Below, piece after piece: positions 34,857 to 47,700 of a stretch of DNA of 64,000 bases. Within the stretch, counting starts at the first letter, position 1. The number at the start of each line of letters is the position of its first letter. Made by a program: the position numbers and the translations under genes. Source of the stretch: Lethocerus indicus. Taxonomy: Eukaryota > Arthropoda > Insecta > Hemiptera > Belostomatidae. The notes below the pieces were generated by a model, which was not told the DNA's origin, did not search any database, and saw nothing but the letters and a program-made list of their open reading frames with translations. Location: positions 6,386,001 to 6,450,000 of the forward strand of contig JACDQD010000104.1 of NCBI GenBank assembly GCA_019843655.1, in the 5' to 3' direction.

Positions 34857-36611
34857 TTGCTCGCGGGCGGGAATTTGTGAAACCGTCATAATGAAAATGC
34901 ACTCAGTAAAAAAACCCCTTTGTATCCCAATGTTTAATATATACACTTTATTTGCTACATCTACCGGGTATCAAAGTGATATTACAAGGCATGAAGTAAT
35001 GATGCTGGTCACCCAATTATATCCGGTGAGAGCTGTATTATTAACAATTTATCTATCCATGTAACGAAATGATCATCTATGGGAATATCTATAAGATTAA
35101 TAAAAAAAAAGGGAACGAAATCTACGCACTATTTTATCTCATAGTTATGTTCATATTCGGTTGTTTCCTCCATAGGTCATATGATCAAATTTAGTGTAAT
35201 TTTATTAATTGTCGCATAATCGCGTCTTATTAAGCTTGTTGTCTGAATCCGTAAATAAGTTCAGAACAGGAGTACATATTATTAGAGGGGACATAATAAT
35301 ATAATCATTGAACCGGCATCCGATGTCGTCAATATCATGAAAGGCACGTCGCGTTATAAATACACGGTCCAGAGATGATGACAGATTCCGGCACCGCAAT
35401 TATAGCTGTTATTATTACAACGTATACGCGCGGTCCTGTGGTAGTGGGCTAATTTAAGACTCCAGGACGTATCGAAAAACGATACCGGCCAAATTTCATC
35501 CCAAATGAAGTAACAAAATGGATTCGGGCTGATAAAAATTCATATTTTCCAAAATGCTGTCGAGTGATTTGATTGAAGTCCTATTTTGGTAGAATGAAGC
35601 ATTAAAATCGGGAAAACAAATGGAAATACGATTGTTGATACGAGTCTTGAACAAAGAAGAAACAAATTTTCCGAGAATTCAATTTCTACACCGCCGGTTC
35701 GTGCCATTGAGTGTGACCGTTGGGAAAAGTCACTCACGAGTGAAATCCGCGTTTTTTCCTGTCAGTAGGAAGTGGACAGGAAAAAATCGGTATCTGGCGT
35801 CTGGGAATGCGAGCTGTATACAGGTGGCGGTGGTGACCCACCATCGGCTAATTGATAGCGGCCGCTAATTGCGCAACCCTCCCAATTACCTCACCACCCC
35901 CCATTTCTCGGTCTTCGACGGATCGACGTTCCGAACCGGTCTGGAAATATAGCACCGGGCGGAGTCGGAGCGATTAGGATAATTTCGACGGGCCGGCGGA
36001 GGCCGGAGCCCCGGGGGTTATCGAACTTCTTCCGTTCCGGAACACCAAGCAACAGCTTGCCGGACTTGTCGCTTCGATTATTCTAAATTTGTTAACTCCA
36101 AAAGGTATAAACAGGCATCAAGAATTATTAAGGAGACACCCAGTATTACGGAATTATTTGCAAGCTCTCCTTGGCCACATTTCACTGTTATCACAGCGGC
36201 TGTCAACTATTAGTTGACTCTTATCAATATTTCAGCTACATTCATACATTTTTTGTTAGTCGAACACACTTCTTTGAACGATGATCGCATACTTTCAGAC
36301 TGTAAATTGTCCCTAAGACGTGCTGTATTTAGTCTACGTGGAGGCTTATCAGGTCGTGTAGCTTTACACGAAGATTGTGTCACGCGATTTGGATTGTGTA
36401 TTTTGAGCGGGAAGTTCTATAAATGTAGATTTATATACACTTCTTAGTATTAAGCCAGACACTAACAAGATTTTATCTGAACCTAATTCCGATTGTTAAA
36501 TAAAGTTTTTGAAAAACCTAGCTGCGTAAGAGCATAGCAGCAATTGACTGAACTATAATTTTTAAAACTAGAATTTCATAACATTCGCTGCTTTCATCAA
36601 ACACATAAATA
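34855..36611. other. Non-coding stretch with a GC patch
   Basis: No gene is supported. A GC-rich patch at about 35820-36060 contains a NotI-type GCGGCCGC and several CCGG words, and may be regulatory. The rest is AT-rich with short unrecognised frames. Confidence 0.45.
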
Positions 36612-36700
36612 CTAGGTTGAGACAATAAGCCCGGTTTTAAATAGGGAAAAACAAATTTTCGCAGGAACAAAATGAAATTCATGAAGTAAAAATAACCTAG
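36612..36700 (+). mobile_element. mariner-like terminal fragment
   Basis: A TA dinucleotide (36610-36611) is followed by CTAGGTTGAGACAATAAGCC, which resembles the TAGGTTG-type inverted termini of mariner-family elements. It continues into an AT-rich subterminal stretch. A short inverted match, AACCTAG, lies at 36694-36700, so the piece could be a tiny 89-base derivative. A longer element that has lost its other end is equally possible. No transposase frame is seen. The assignment rests on resemblance to mariner termini from memory and should be tested by alignment. Confidence 0.35.
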
Positions 36701-37764
36701 GAACTATAGTTTTCATATAAATCGGACATCCGTTTACGTCAGATATCGAAAGTACTCTTGGCAGTTACTTGGCAACACAATTCGCCTAGGGCCAAGTGCA
36801 GATTCAAGCTATTGTCACAGTTTCAACCCTCGTTGAAACTATAATTCGTTTCGAACCTCAGCGGTTAAAAACTGAAAAATAATTGCGTACAATATATCGC
36901 TAGAATGAACACAAATTACAAAATGTATGAATCATGCACGCACACTTAAACAAAACACTATAAGGTACCATATGAATCTGAGAAAAAATTATGATGGGTT
37001 TTTTATTATTTCAACAGTGTTTATACAACATACTATGTTGCTTTAGGCCTTTCGACATATGTGTTAGGTGAAACAGCATTAGCTATGTTCGCACAAAAGT
37101 GCGGGGAGTCGCACGCATTTACCCTCATACTATGACATCCGGTTTATACGGACACTTTCCTGAAGACACTTCAGGAACTTCCTGTTTTAGACTACACATG
37201 AGCATGATATATAAACATAGACAGACCTAAGAGCCGTCATATTGTCATGCATGTATAAACATGTAATAAGTTTTTACTATAATGACACGAAAATGATAGT
37301 AAATTGAAATAGTTTCATAACACTTAAACTAGACAATATAAAATAAAACGCTCCATATTAGCCTATCATTAGTAACATTTAGTAAAACTGCCACCCACGC
37401 CATTACATTATTCAAAAGAAATCCTTTCACGAACCAACGACATTTAACGCCATATCTTAAAAGGGCCGCATTCAAAATTTCTAAACGTCAATTTCCAACT
37501 TCGATCTCTCGACGGGGCAAAAACTACCGACCGAAGAGTTCCATCTCAATAAAATTTGTCGGCCAATAAGATAAGATCGAAATGACCAGCAAGAGCGAAG
37601 AATATAGGGGAAATAAATGAATGAAAAACAAACTAGAGAGGCTCTGTTTATAATAAATCGTAGGGCTGAAAATTCAAAATGAGGAGAAGGAAGGAAGGGG
37701 GGAGTGGAGGGAATCCGCCTTCGCATTCAAATTACAGAGGAGGTCGACCCCCACCCCCCTCAAG
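36701..37764. other. Non-coding stretch
   Basis: AT-rich. A perfect 8-bp hairpin occurs at 36819-36840 (AGTTTCAA with TTGAAACT, 6-base loop). No gene is supported. Confidence 0.55.
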
Positions 37765-37857
37765 CTCTCTCTCTCTCGTCGTTTTTTTCATTCTCTCTCT
37801 CCCTCTCTCTCTCTCACCAAGTTCTTTTTTTCAGTTGGGAGGGGCCCTGAGCGAGAG

Positions 37858-37935
<78 letters not shown>

Positions 37936-37960
37936 GAGAGAGAAAGAGGGAGGGAGGGAG
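37765..37960. repeat. Pyrimidine tract then (GA)36 purine tract (foldback)
   Basis: CT-rich sequence at 37765-37777 and 37791-37815 is followed after about 45 bases by a perfect (GA)36 array at 37861-37932 and further purine-rich sequence to about 37960. The two halves are complementary in kind and could pair. Apparent plus- and minus-strand open frames here are Arg-Glu and Ser-Leu repeats. Confidence 0.95.
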
Positions 37961-40900
37961 ACAGGGCTACCAACCGTCACGCTCTTCGCCCACACTCGTC
38001 AAACTCTTTCTTCCCTCTCGCTTCTGAATTTAATTATCCGACTCCTGACTTGTCAGCCGCCAGCAACGTAACCGCGCAATGTCTTCTCACCGGTCTTTCA
38101 ATTCAGCAATACTTTCATTTCAGTTGGTAATTTTCAAACATCTATGAAAAGTATCTATAACCCATAACTGCGGTTTCTTACTGACAAATTTGTCTTTCAT
38201 ATTTGCATAAGTTAGTGAATGAAAAAAATTATTGTAGCTGCCACCACGCAATCCTAAAAATATGGGTCGCGAGCGCATATTACTTACACTCAAATGTAAC
38301 CAAGGCACGTCATCAGTATTTAGAGATCAAACATTGATTTTTAAATAAATGGGCAATTGGATTCGGTTTAAGTAGGAAGACAGGTTAAAACAGACAGATA
38401 TGACAATCGGGAATAAGGAGAATACACAATCATGTATAGTGAAAAGTGATTAATCTCACTTAGGTTAAACATACATCTTGATATTGTAAGAATTTCACGT
38501 CCGAATAGGGTAGTGAACAATTGAATATGAAATATATTATTTGCGCCCGAACACATTGCGACGTCCTCGTGCAATGCGGGTCCAATCTAACACCGCAGCC
38601 CAAAATGTGAAAACTGCCTTCTCAGAACCAGTCCATGAGAATAATTATTCCCTATATACTAAATTTAAACACCAGGCCATAGAGTTAAACCAATAATTAG
38701 GAGAGGAATAAACCATTCCTGATTTTTCAGTTAACATTTTTAATTATTGTTAGTGAATAAATGCAGCCCCAAAGCTTATAATAATACATATAATAATATT
38801 AATTCTATGCATTTTTAACAATGTTAAAACTGTTAAAACAACGTTAAAGAAGTACGTTTGATAATAAATTTATTTCATTTCAATATCCCCTAGATGCCTT
38901 ATTGGTTTTCTCCTCATTCACCCCCTCAGATAAGTTTCCACACTATTAAGTTTTTATAGACTTTTTTAGTTAACAGCAAAAATATGTTTTACACCTCGCC
39001 CATTACAGCGTCAGAGTGGTACCAAAGTATCTCTGGAGTGGCTAGCACGAAAACCGCCAAATAAGTTTCCGTCCACGTCTAGGGCGTAGCAAGAACCTGT
39101 TGAATATCGGGCGAATCAAAACACAAACGTTCCCCGTATTTGTGAAATAATACCGGTTTCATCCCTCAGAACGCAGTAATTATCGTTTTACTAAAAAAAT
39201 GTTATTTACGTTTTAACGTTGTTTGGTCATTACTTAGATTGTTATTTTGTCAAAACGTAATTGCCGGGCTATTTTCGTGACAACCTATAGCAAAATACAA
39301 CTGTCGCTACAAATTCTTTCTACTTTAAATTCAACTACTTGAGAATATTCTTAACCGGCAGAAATAAACAGAATAATAAGTATATATGTACATATTGTAT
39401 AATATATAATTTTAAGAATTCTGAGCCTGTAAAGTAAAAGGTTTTCCAATATAGGCTACGAGGATGCAGCCCAGCGTTGGTCGGGAACGCCCACAAGCAC
39501 AATCGACCACGCACGCAAACGCGTTACACCGGCACACAGACACACACACACACACACAGGAGGCGGGAAAACCGGTTTCGTTAGAGGTAACCTGCGGCAA
39601 AGGAGGCCCGCGCTTGTGGGTCCCTGGTGCAGCCTCGTGCACCCGTAAGAGCAAGTGTTGCCTTACAAAAAAGGATGAAGAAAAACGAAAAAAAATTCGT
39701 TTTAATTGGGCAATTCCTAGTCCTCGAGCTGAAGGATCGGGAGGGCGGGGGTGATGACGGGCGGGATAGGGACACAGAGTGTCCCCACGTGAGTGGTTTA
39801 ACCGTAGGACCTCAGGTCGGTCTAATACTAAGTATAGTTATACAACAGGAAGAAACGGGTTTAAAAGTTTTTTCATATACAAAGGTTGATATCGGGGTCT
39901 GCGAGGATTAGTGGGATCAAACTTATGACTGCCTGTCATCACTTGCTTTTGGCATAACGCTCGGTTACTTGAGAAAGAAAAGTTAAAGTTAAAGAAATAA
40001 AAGGCACCTTCCTTAAAAAAAATTAATGCACTATTAACTAAACATTATAAACTTTAAATTTATCTCCTATCCTGACTAATCACTATATTTAGGTGCTCAC
40101 CATCGCGTTATACCCGAACCGGAATTTTTACGGTCAATCATATTTCGATAATTTTCTCCCACGAGTAATATAAAAATCGGTAGTGCTAATATACGGATAT
40201 ATTTCACCACGCCATCCTACCGGGTAGGATTTACATCCGCATACCCAGTGGCGTTCGTGTCGTCGGGACGGGGGCCAACTTACCGCCGCATTCTATATTT
40301 AATTCTATATTCCTTAACCTAATCATGGCAAGCCGTTTTGAGCGCCCAAACCTAGCTACAATATCCGAAACGAAATGAACTGACCACTGAGGTAAATGCG
40401 GCTTCTAACAACATTTAAATGACAACCAAGTCCACCAATTAGATAATAGCACTTTTTATAGGATAATATCCATTCGAGAATAGGACTTTTTTATCCGATT
40501 CATTCCGATTTACTCAGTGATAGCTCATCACTCCTGAAAGCGCTCAAATTTCAGATTCATGAAGATATTGAAAGTAGTATTCAAGTGCACGTAGACAAGT
40601 GACTATAAATAATAATATTCATTACCACTGGTTCGAAACAATATTTCACATCTACTTGGCGTTATCAATTATCGTTTAAACACCTTCGGTTGTCATTTAA
40701 TTCAATAATTAGTAAAATTTATATTATATCCGTTCATTCAGTCCATTTTTTTATTTCTCTTTGTTTCATTGCGAGGGAAAACGTATTTTCTAACAACTGT
40801 GGTTAATAAAACCGCATAAGAAGTACGGCGGTGATTGTGTCGATACATCAACTTCCAGTTCGGGCTCTGACCATTTCCGGAATGATGTCTCCGAGACACG

Positions 40901-43029
40901 CACACAGCGTTTGTATCCAACCGGAGCGGCGGACCGGTTCCACGTGAATGAAATGTCTCCGCCTGGTTAAAAAAACACAGAAGAACGATAGGAACCCCAT
41001 TGACGCGAAATGGGGTTACACAGCCACTTCCGGCCGTTTGCGAAACAACTGCAAAAAGCCTCCAGTCACTCCAGGGGCTAGCTGAATCGTTCAAAACGGC
41101 ATGAGACGTTCGTTTTCCTCACATTCCTATACAATACGCCTGATCGTAACTAACTTTTCACTTCAGAGAAAATACCAACGCGATAATTACGCGTTTCTGT
41201 GCTCAATATCACCCGTGTGATCTTGAGCGCCGTTCCGTGGAATTGTTGAACACAGTACAACAACATTCCAACAACAGCCAAGCGACATGATGGTAACCAA
41301 CAACGGTTGCATACCGGCCAGCACAAACACGGATGATTGTTTTGCATAAGTAGCATGAATAATTATTGCCTACATTAACCGTTTTAATGTCCTGCACTCC
41401 TTGCCGGTTAATGAAGTGATCTGCATGACTTTAACTGACATGTGTATTACTGACACAGAACACGCTACTGATCATGGCTGGAATATCAGGAATCGAGTGA
41501 AACGAATCATACAAGTGATCACACGAGATCCCACAGTAATATTAATAAATGAATATTGGAATATCTGTTTAATGGTCAACGAGATTTTGGAATATCATTG
41601 TTCGGCGAAACATTTATACTGTAATATATATAGGAATAATGCGTCAATAACTTTCCTGAACTGATTTTCCTTTCCTTTACATCCCGTAAGTTCATAATTT
41701 TGGAGTTCATACTCGCTAATGAAACATTTTTTCAACTCACAAAATATTAAAAACGAAATTTATTTTATTTATTTCACCAAAATATCATCATCATTTTCCC
41801 CACGCTAATTTAGGGCAATGTAGGTAGGAACGCGTAGTTGTGTCCACAAAAGCGAAGAATTGTCGAGTCATCACTAGTTAATTACAGGAAACAAAACCCG
41901 GGCCTAGCTACAGTCGGCCGCAGATTGACCTTGTTCCCAGACCAACTTGGAGTGACATGCCCCGCTGACCAGAGCTTATTCAACCTTCGGAAATACAATA
42001 AATAAATTTTCGAATTTCAAACCGTCGATCCCCGTCGACATTGACTTCAATAGCGACAAGAGACACTAGGCATGATACACTGGATAATAGACGACCACAT
42101 CACACAGTCCATTATTCACATATTGTTTCAAACAAAGATAATTTGAATTCATTGAAATAATTTTACTTATCGGTACTGTAAAACATATGACTATGAAGGT
42201 CCAAACGCAACAATAGGATCCCCTACATGTTGATTAATTAATTCTTTATTCAATATTCTTATTTGTTTTAGTTATGTGAGATTTATGTTGAAACTTATGA
42301 TGAAACAAAAATTATTGTCCTAAAAAATACAGTCATAAAAAGTTGTTTGCCTAAATAAAATAGTCCTTTATGAAGAAGGATACACACCTATGGTACCATT
42401 ACAAGTAGGTTAAGGCGGATTGATAAAAAACCTTTTTATGTTTTAATTATTTAGCACAATGAGCCACAACGATTGTTATACGTCGAATTAAAATCTGCAA
42501 TTTTTGAAACTATCGCGTATCGCCCCGCCTGTTGTGTTTTCGTGGATAGACAACATTTCCATATTCGGAAGGACAGTGTGGGAACAAGGGGATTATTGGA
42601 GGAGCAGCCCCTGGGGGCTCGTAAAATCCCCAATTTCCCGCCTATTCACCCGATGTCATCCCCCCATCTGCCGCCTGAAAATATTTATATTATAACCGGG
42701 TATAACACGGATCATGAAAGTAAACTCGAGTAGAGAACAATATTTTTACTGAATTTCTGATCCCGGCTCAAACCGAACAAGACACCAATAAATCAAGGCA
42801 ATATCATACGTGAATTTAAATCTTCCTAAGACATTAAAACAACAACAAAGACATAGGGGGGTTGGAGTTTTGTTGATACAGATGAATAGATATCGGTGGC
42901 CGAACCCAACACAGTTCAAATATAGGGTTGTACTGTAATAATTTATTGTTTGAATCTAATTCTGATCCAGTAATCTAAGAGACGCGATAAAGTATATTCC
43001 GAAGTTCGTAAAGTTGAAGTTTTGCCGGG
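37961..43029. other. Non-coding stretch
   Basis: No gene is supported. A short (CA)9 run lies at 39541-39558 within a GC-richer patch (39460-39790). The minus-strand frame at 40738-41094 (118 codons) has diverse composition but no recognised domain and is the least implausible peptide in this interval. Everything else is AT-rich with short frames. Confidence 0.45.
39541..39558. repeat. (CA)9 microsatellite
   Basis: This is a perfect CA run preceded by imperfect CACA words. It lies in a GC-richer patch. Confidence 0.85.
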
Positions 43030-43460
43030 ACGTTTGACTGTACTACGTGAGCGGGTCCACTTTCACCGGTCCGGCGAAACAAATTGCCGGGGCGAAATGT
43101 AAATCCATCTTTTCGGTGGGGGGAGGGGAAATGACTAATGCCGGTTGCCATCTTTATCTGCGGCCGGGGCCTCACTCTCAAGAGCGCAATTACGCTAATA
43201 ACCCTCCTCCACCTCATCCCTCTCCACCTCCACCACCTCCTCCTCCTCCACCCAGGACCGGCGTCATATTTACAACTTTCCCTTCGATAGCTTGCCGCCC
43301 GGGCAAGAAACAATTTATGTCGGGTCGTACACGGGCGTAAATCATCCGGTACGGCTCGGAATGCGAGGGGCCCCGGTCCCCGATTCCGGACATCTGTTTG
43401 TTTTTTTCTAGAAACAACAACTCGCGAGAAGCGGTAGCACCAGGATCGTGCGGATGACTT
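43030..43460. other. GC- and CpG-rich island with CTC-triplet repeats
   Basis: The segment is GC-rich with frequent CpG. It includes a pyrimidine-rich CTC/CCA triplet run at 43203-43254 and an X-box half-site with GATA-like flank (GGTTGCCATCTTTATCTGC near 43142). Overlapping frames on both strands give Pro-rich or Gly-rich low-complexity peptides. A regulatory element is more likely than an exon, but neither is proven. Confidence 0.4.
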
Positions 43461-46400
43461 AAGAGGTATTTTCAATCTTTATAGGTGCATGCTAAATATG
43501 TCAATGACTTGTTGAACAGGTTATAGATGTTTTGTCAAACTCGAAGCAAGGATATTAATGATACTATCCTAAACCGCAGTTTCGTTTTATAGTATAGAAT
43601 ATACTATAGTAATTAGACACTTAACATAAACGTCTTGTCTTCTCTCGTTTTTGTCAAGACCAATTGCGCTAGGATCAAGATTGGCCTGTTGGCAAACAAT
43701 GATACCGTAGATGTTATTAAGTAAACATTTTTTACTATAAAATTAATTATTGCACCTTCATAACAATTGTATAAATCTTATTTATACAAAATTATATTAC
43801 TAACAGACTGAATAAATATTTTTATATTTCGGTTCTAAAGGTTTTAGTTAAACGTATTTTGTCAACATACGGAAATTTACATATTCTTTCAGAAAACGCA
43901 TTCTATCGGCAGGTGGCGTTTCTTCACTATTGTATGAAACACGTTATTTTTTATTTGACTGTAAATCGTTATGTATAATTTCTTGAAAAATAACGTTCCG
44001 TGTAAATGATATGCAATCTACAATTATTAATCATTGGCTCCAGTCCGTCTATAGAGTACAAATATTGTGACGTTCGCGTATCCGTCATACGGAAATGTAA
44101 TTAATCCCGTAAAATAAATCCGACATTTACCCCGCTAAAGTATACGACAGTTTCTTGAAAAACGCAAATCCGATAAGTCGTCCTTATTTTTCCAACATCG
44201 GTATTTATATTTTTCTCGGACACAATTTAACAAAAAGGGGGGGGGGCGCAAGAAGAAAATCTAAACTCGACTACCCCACGAACAGAAATGGGAGGGGAAA
44301 AATATATTCTAGGAGCCCTTCGGGTGGAATTATGTACCGATAAAGATCTCGGCATTATTAGAGAGACCGGGGCCAGCCACTTGGCTCCCCTTTCCCACTA
44401 CTACAATTTATCCCGTAAACCCTTGCATAATTTTAAGAGTGGGTCCAATTAAATTTAAATCTCTTGTCGAATGGCAACCTACAGAAAAAAAATGAAATAC
44501 AAAATGGTGTAAATTACAAGGAGGAAAGCTGTTCGCATGAGTATTACTCCGAGAGTGGAATAATAAGGGGCGATCCTGGCACGGGATTTCACATTAATTT
44601 ACGCTGTTACACTTAACAACGAAATTATGTTTCGAACGACTGGAAAATAATATTTCTGCAAGTATGAATGTCAAAATGCGTGAAAATAGCCATTGAGATA
44701 TTTTCCCCAGTTTTGTAAGAACCGCAGCGGAAGACAGTGCTCAGAAATAGACCGCGGAAATATTTTCCGCGTTTCTAACCTTTGCAGCCGTTCTGACATT
44801 TATTTTAAAATAATAGGGTAATCTATTTGATGTCACTGCTCTATTTTACAACACAAAGTGAAGTAAGAGATTATTCTCTTTCCTCAACCCAAATTACGCA
44901 ATTAATTAACGTAAATCGTTTCAATATTCGACATTTTCTCTCGGTACTATCGTCCTACAGTAAATATTTCTATTTATCCTATCTTAACCTAAGGACAATG
45001 CAAAGAAGAATAAGAAACTCAAACACGCAAAGAGTGGTCTGCCGTGGAATAATAATTAACAGTTAATGCATTTCATACGGGCCGACAGAAGCTGAAAATA
45101 ATGGCATTAAGAGAGGAGGATAATAAAGACGGAAGGGTATAAAGAAGCCACTCGATTTTGTCCGAAATCAACGTGATTTCGATAAAAGTCGAGATAATTA
45201 TCTGAAGACGTGGACGGCTGGTAGCCGGGGGCTACTTTTCTCAGTACTGGGGGAGATGAGCCGGCGCGACAATTAGGTTTAAGTACCCCCGGGGCCCGGA
45301 ATTGTTCCTCCGGTAGAGACTACAAAGTGCGGGTCTCGGTAACTAAATATTTAAGCCCGACACGGCAATCCGGCGTCGAAAAGAAGCCCTCAATCTAATA
45401 TCACTGATTACAGGTGACTCTGCCCACGTGACCGGCCTCCACGGCCACCTCCGTTGATGGAAAAAACCGGCATCAACAACAACAACACGTTTCTTCCTTT
45501 TTTCGCCCGCAGTTAATGTCCCTCGGGGACTCATTTCGTGACTCCTCTATACAACCGTTAGGGGAGGGGGGGCCCTAAGTGCGAATCCGCACTTCCATTT
45601 CCACACTGTTTATCCACGCTGGGGCGATATCCTCCGCTATCTCTTCCACGGTACCTGCTACTGGTTAATATTAAAAAAAAACAATAAAAAAAGCCGTTTG
45701 GGGTAAATGCGAAAAAATGAAAATAGTGCAACATTATACCCACGTGAACAAATATATCAAAATCGAAAGGGCTATATGAGCCGAAAATACAATTACACGG
45801 ACCAATAAAATAAGCAGCCCAGTGTAGTTGCACTGATCTGGCGACAAAGTTTGATGGACTCAGCAAGCGTAAGTAATATCGCCTGAGTCGATTAGTAGGG
45901 CGATATTTAGTAAAGCATTACACAAACGAAGTACAGCAAGTCGATTACTGATGCACGCCATGTCCGTTATCTCTAACAGTAATTCAACTAACACAAACCA
46001 AAACAAGAGAGAAGAAACTGGAAAATCGGTCTGAAATAATGAAAATCATATTTAGTACTTATATAAGCAGTTTTAAATATTTCTTTTGTAATAACTAGAA
46101 GAAGTGATCGCCGAATGTAATTTAGTAGACGACTGTGTCGATGTCCGTTCATGAGTCAATCCGAGACCCCACTCAGGAAATACCAGAAATTCGCACGACA
46201 GACACGACCGGATATTTGGCACAAAAAAACAACTGACCCTGAATATATTCTATAAAAGTTTTAGAATGACTAATATACCAGTTGTCGCATCGCGCGGATA
46301 CGGTATATCTTCTTGCCACGACGACATTTATACGGCGAGGGAAAAATAGAATAATTTGAAGGCAGACATTTCAAATTTTATACAACTGTTCAAGAGGCAT

Positions 46401-47130
46401 AAAAAAGTTTATTCAGGAGAAGTGATTAAAGAATTTAGAATTTAAAAAAATATGTCCAATATCTTAAAACATACGTTTATACGTAAATACATATACACTC
46501 AATATTCAGATATATTATATTTATATACAAGTACATATATGGTTTGTAATACTTAATCGAGAAAGTGTAAATTTTATTTTCAGGTTCGTTCGACTGAAGA
46601 ATAGCAGGTTTTGTAATAATAATATTTATAAAACTTTTTCTATCAACGTATTGTCAACTACAATGCTATTGCCAATATAAATACTGATCTTGAACTTTCC
46701 TCTTCATTGCTCGTTTGTATTCGCAAAACATTTCATTTCGTAGATAGTTTTATGAATGTTTATATGTATGCATATTTTAACCATTATTATTGTGTATTAA
46801 CATACATACACAAATAAAGGGGCCTATAATTCTATCGAGAAAATATATTATTTTATTGATTTCCTGTTTGATAACCGCGCTTAGAGCTTGATGAACAATT
46901 GCCGATAAAAAAAATTAATTCATAATTTTGAAAAATATTTTGTTTCAATAAAAAAGCGAAAAGGGATTCGGTAACAAGGATTATAACCTAATTGCCTAGT
47001 TGTAGAGACGGGCAAAGGTCCAGACGACCGCGGGGAAAAAAACGACAGTAAGGAAGCGGAGAAAAAAAAACCCCTTTCGGGGGCCTCACCACGGGTCCGG
47101 AAATCCGGAATTGAATTATATTATTTACAC
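43461..47130. other. Non-coding stretch
   Basis: It contains G10 at 44237-44246, an 8-bp GC-rich hairpin at 44753-44771 and a CpG-containing patch at 45220-45600. A very AT-rich core spans about 46430-46830. No gene is supported. Confidence 0.5.
44753..44771. other. Perfect 8-bp hairpin with TAT loop
   Basis: CGCGGAAA (44753-44760) pairs exactly with TTTCCGCG (44764-44771) around a 3-base loop. It is GC-capped and stable. No adjacent gene or T-run suggests a terminator role. Confidence 0.5.
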
Positions 47131-47375
47131 GGTGAGGAAGCCAAGGGAGGTACTTCTTACCCGGAGGGAGGCGAAATTACTGGAAATTTCGCGGGCCGAG
47201 AGGGTGGAGCTCCGGGGGGATAAAAATAGTTCATAAATATGTAAGCGTAATCGAATTTGAAGGCGGGGGCGCCGGTACTCCCGGGGGCCTTATTAGTCCT
47301 GGAATATTCACAACGCGATACACTACCCCCCTGCCGCCTCCCGCACATCCTTGTCCGTGCCTTCTCCGTTTCCCT

Positions 47376-47395
47376 ACACACACACACACACACAC
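47376..47395. repeat. (CA)10 microsatellite
   Basis: This is a near-perfect AC/CA run inside the GC-rich island, followed by TCCTCC repeats. Confidence 0.85.
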
Positions 47396-47611
47396 TCCTC
47401 CTCCTCCACATTCGAGCGCAGGCCCATTCCATAAATCCAACCCTGCCAACCCTAGGCCGCAGTAACTCATCGCCGCCAGACAAAACTGCGGACGCCTTCA
47501 CGGCCGGTATCAGACGACCGCGTCTACCGGGGCATTCCACCGCTAATATCGGCCCGTGATTACTGCACCATATGACCATTGATTGGCGATATGACCAATA
47601 AGTGATATGCG

Positions 47612-47632
47612 AGTGGATCTCAAATAACACTC
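47612..47632 (+). repeat. 21-base direct repeat, copy 1
   Basis: GTGGATCTCAAATAACACTC with one extra matching base upstream (A) is identical to 60802-60822, in the same orientation. The flanks do not align. An exact match this long is not expected by chance in 64 kb. Confidence 0.85.
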
Positions 47633-47700
47633 GGCCGGTATACACTTCACGGTCCGAACTTCGTCCCTTGAGAATTACTGCCCGACAGTGGGGAATTAAT

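Larger units (their letters stand above)
47131..47700. other. GC-rich island with (CA)n and CCAAT-like words
   Basis: This GC-rich segment (CCGGGGG and GGGGGCC words at 47157-47290) carries a (CA)10 run at 47376-47395. At 47570-47597 ATATGACCA is directly repeated (47570-47578 and 47589-47597) next to ATTGG and CCAAT words. A 197-codon minus-strand frame (47157-47750) is the longest in the window. It crosses the CA array as Cys-Val repeats and shows no known domain, so I regard it as a chance frame in GC-rich DNA. The first copy of the 21-base exact repeat lies at 47612-47632. Confidence 0.4.

Noticed and set aside
40738..41094. 118-codon minus-strand frame with diverse composition
   Set aside because: No family recognised, no splice or promoter context and no neighbouring exon. 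Not strong enough to call a gene, although a homology search would settle it.
42975..43475. 166-codon minus-strand frame in a GC island
   Set aside because: Arg/Trp/Gly-rich low complexity from a CTC/CCA triplet tract; overlapping frames on the other strand are equally open.
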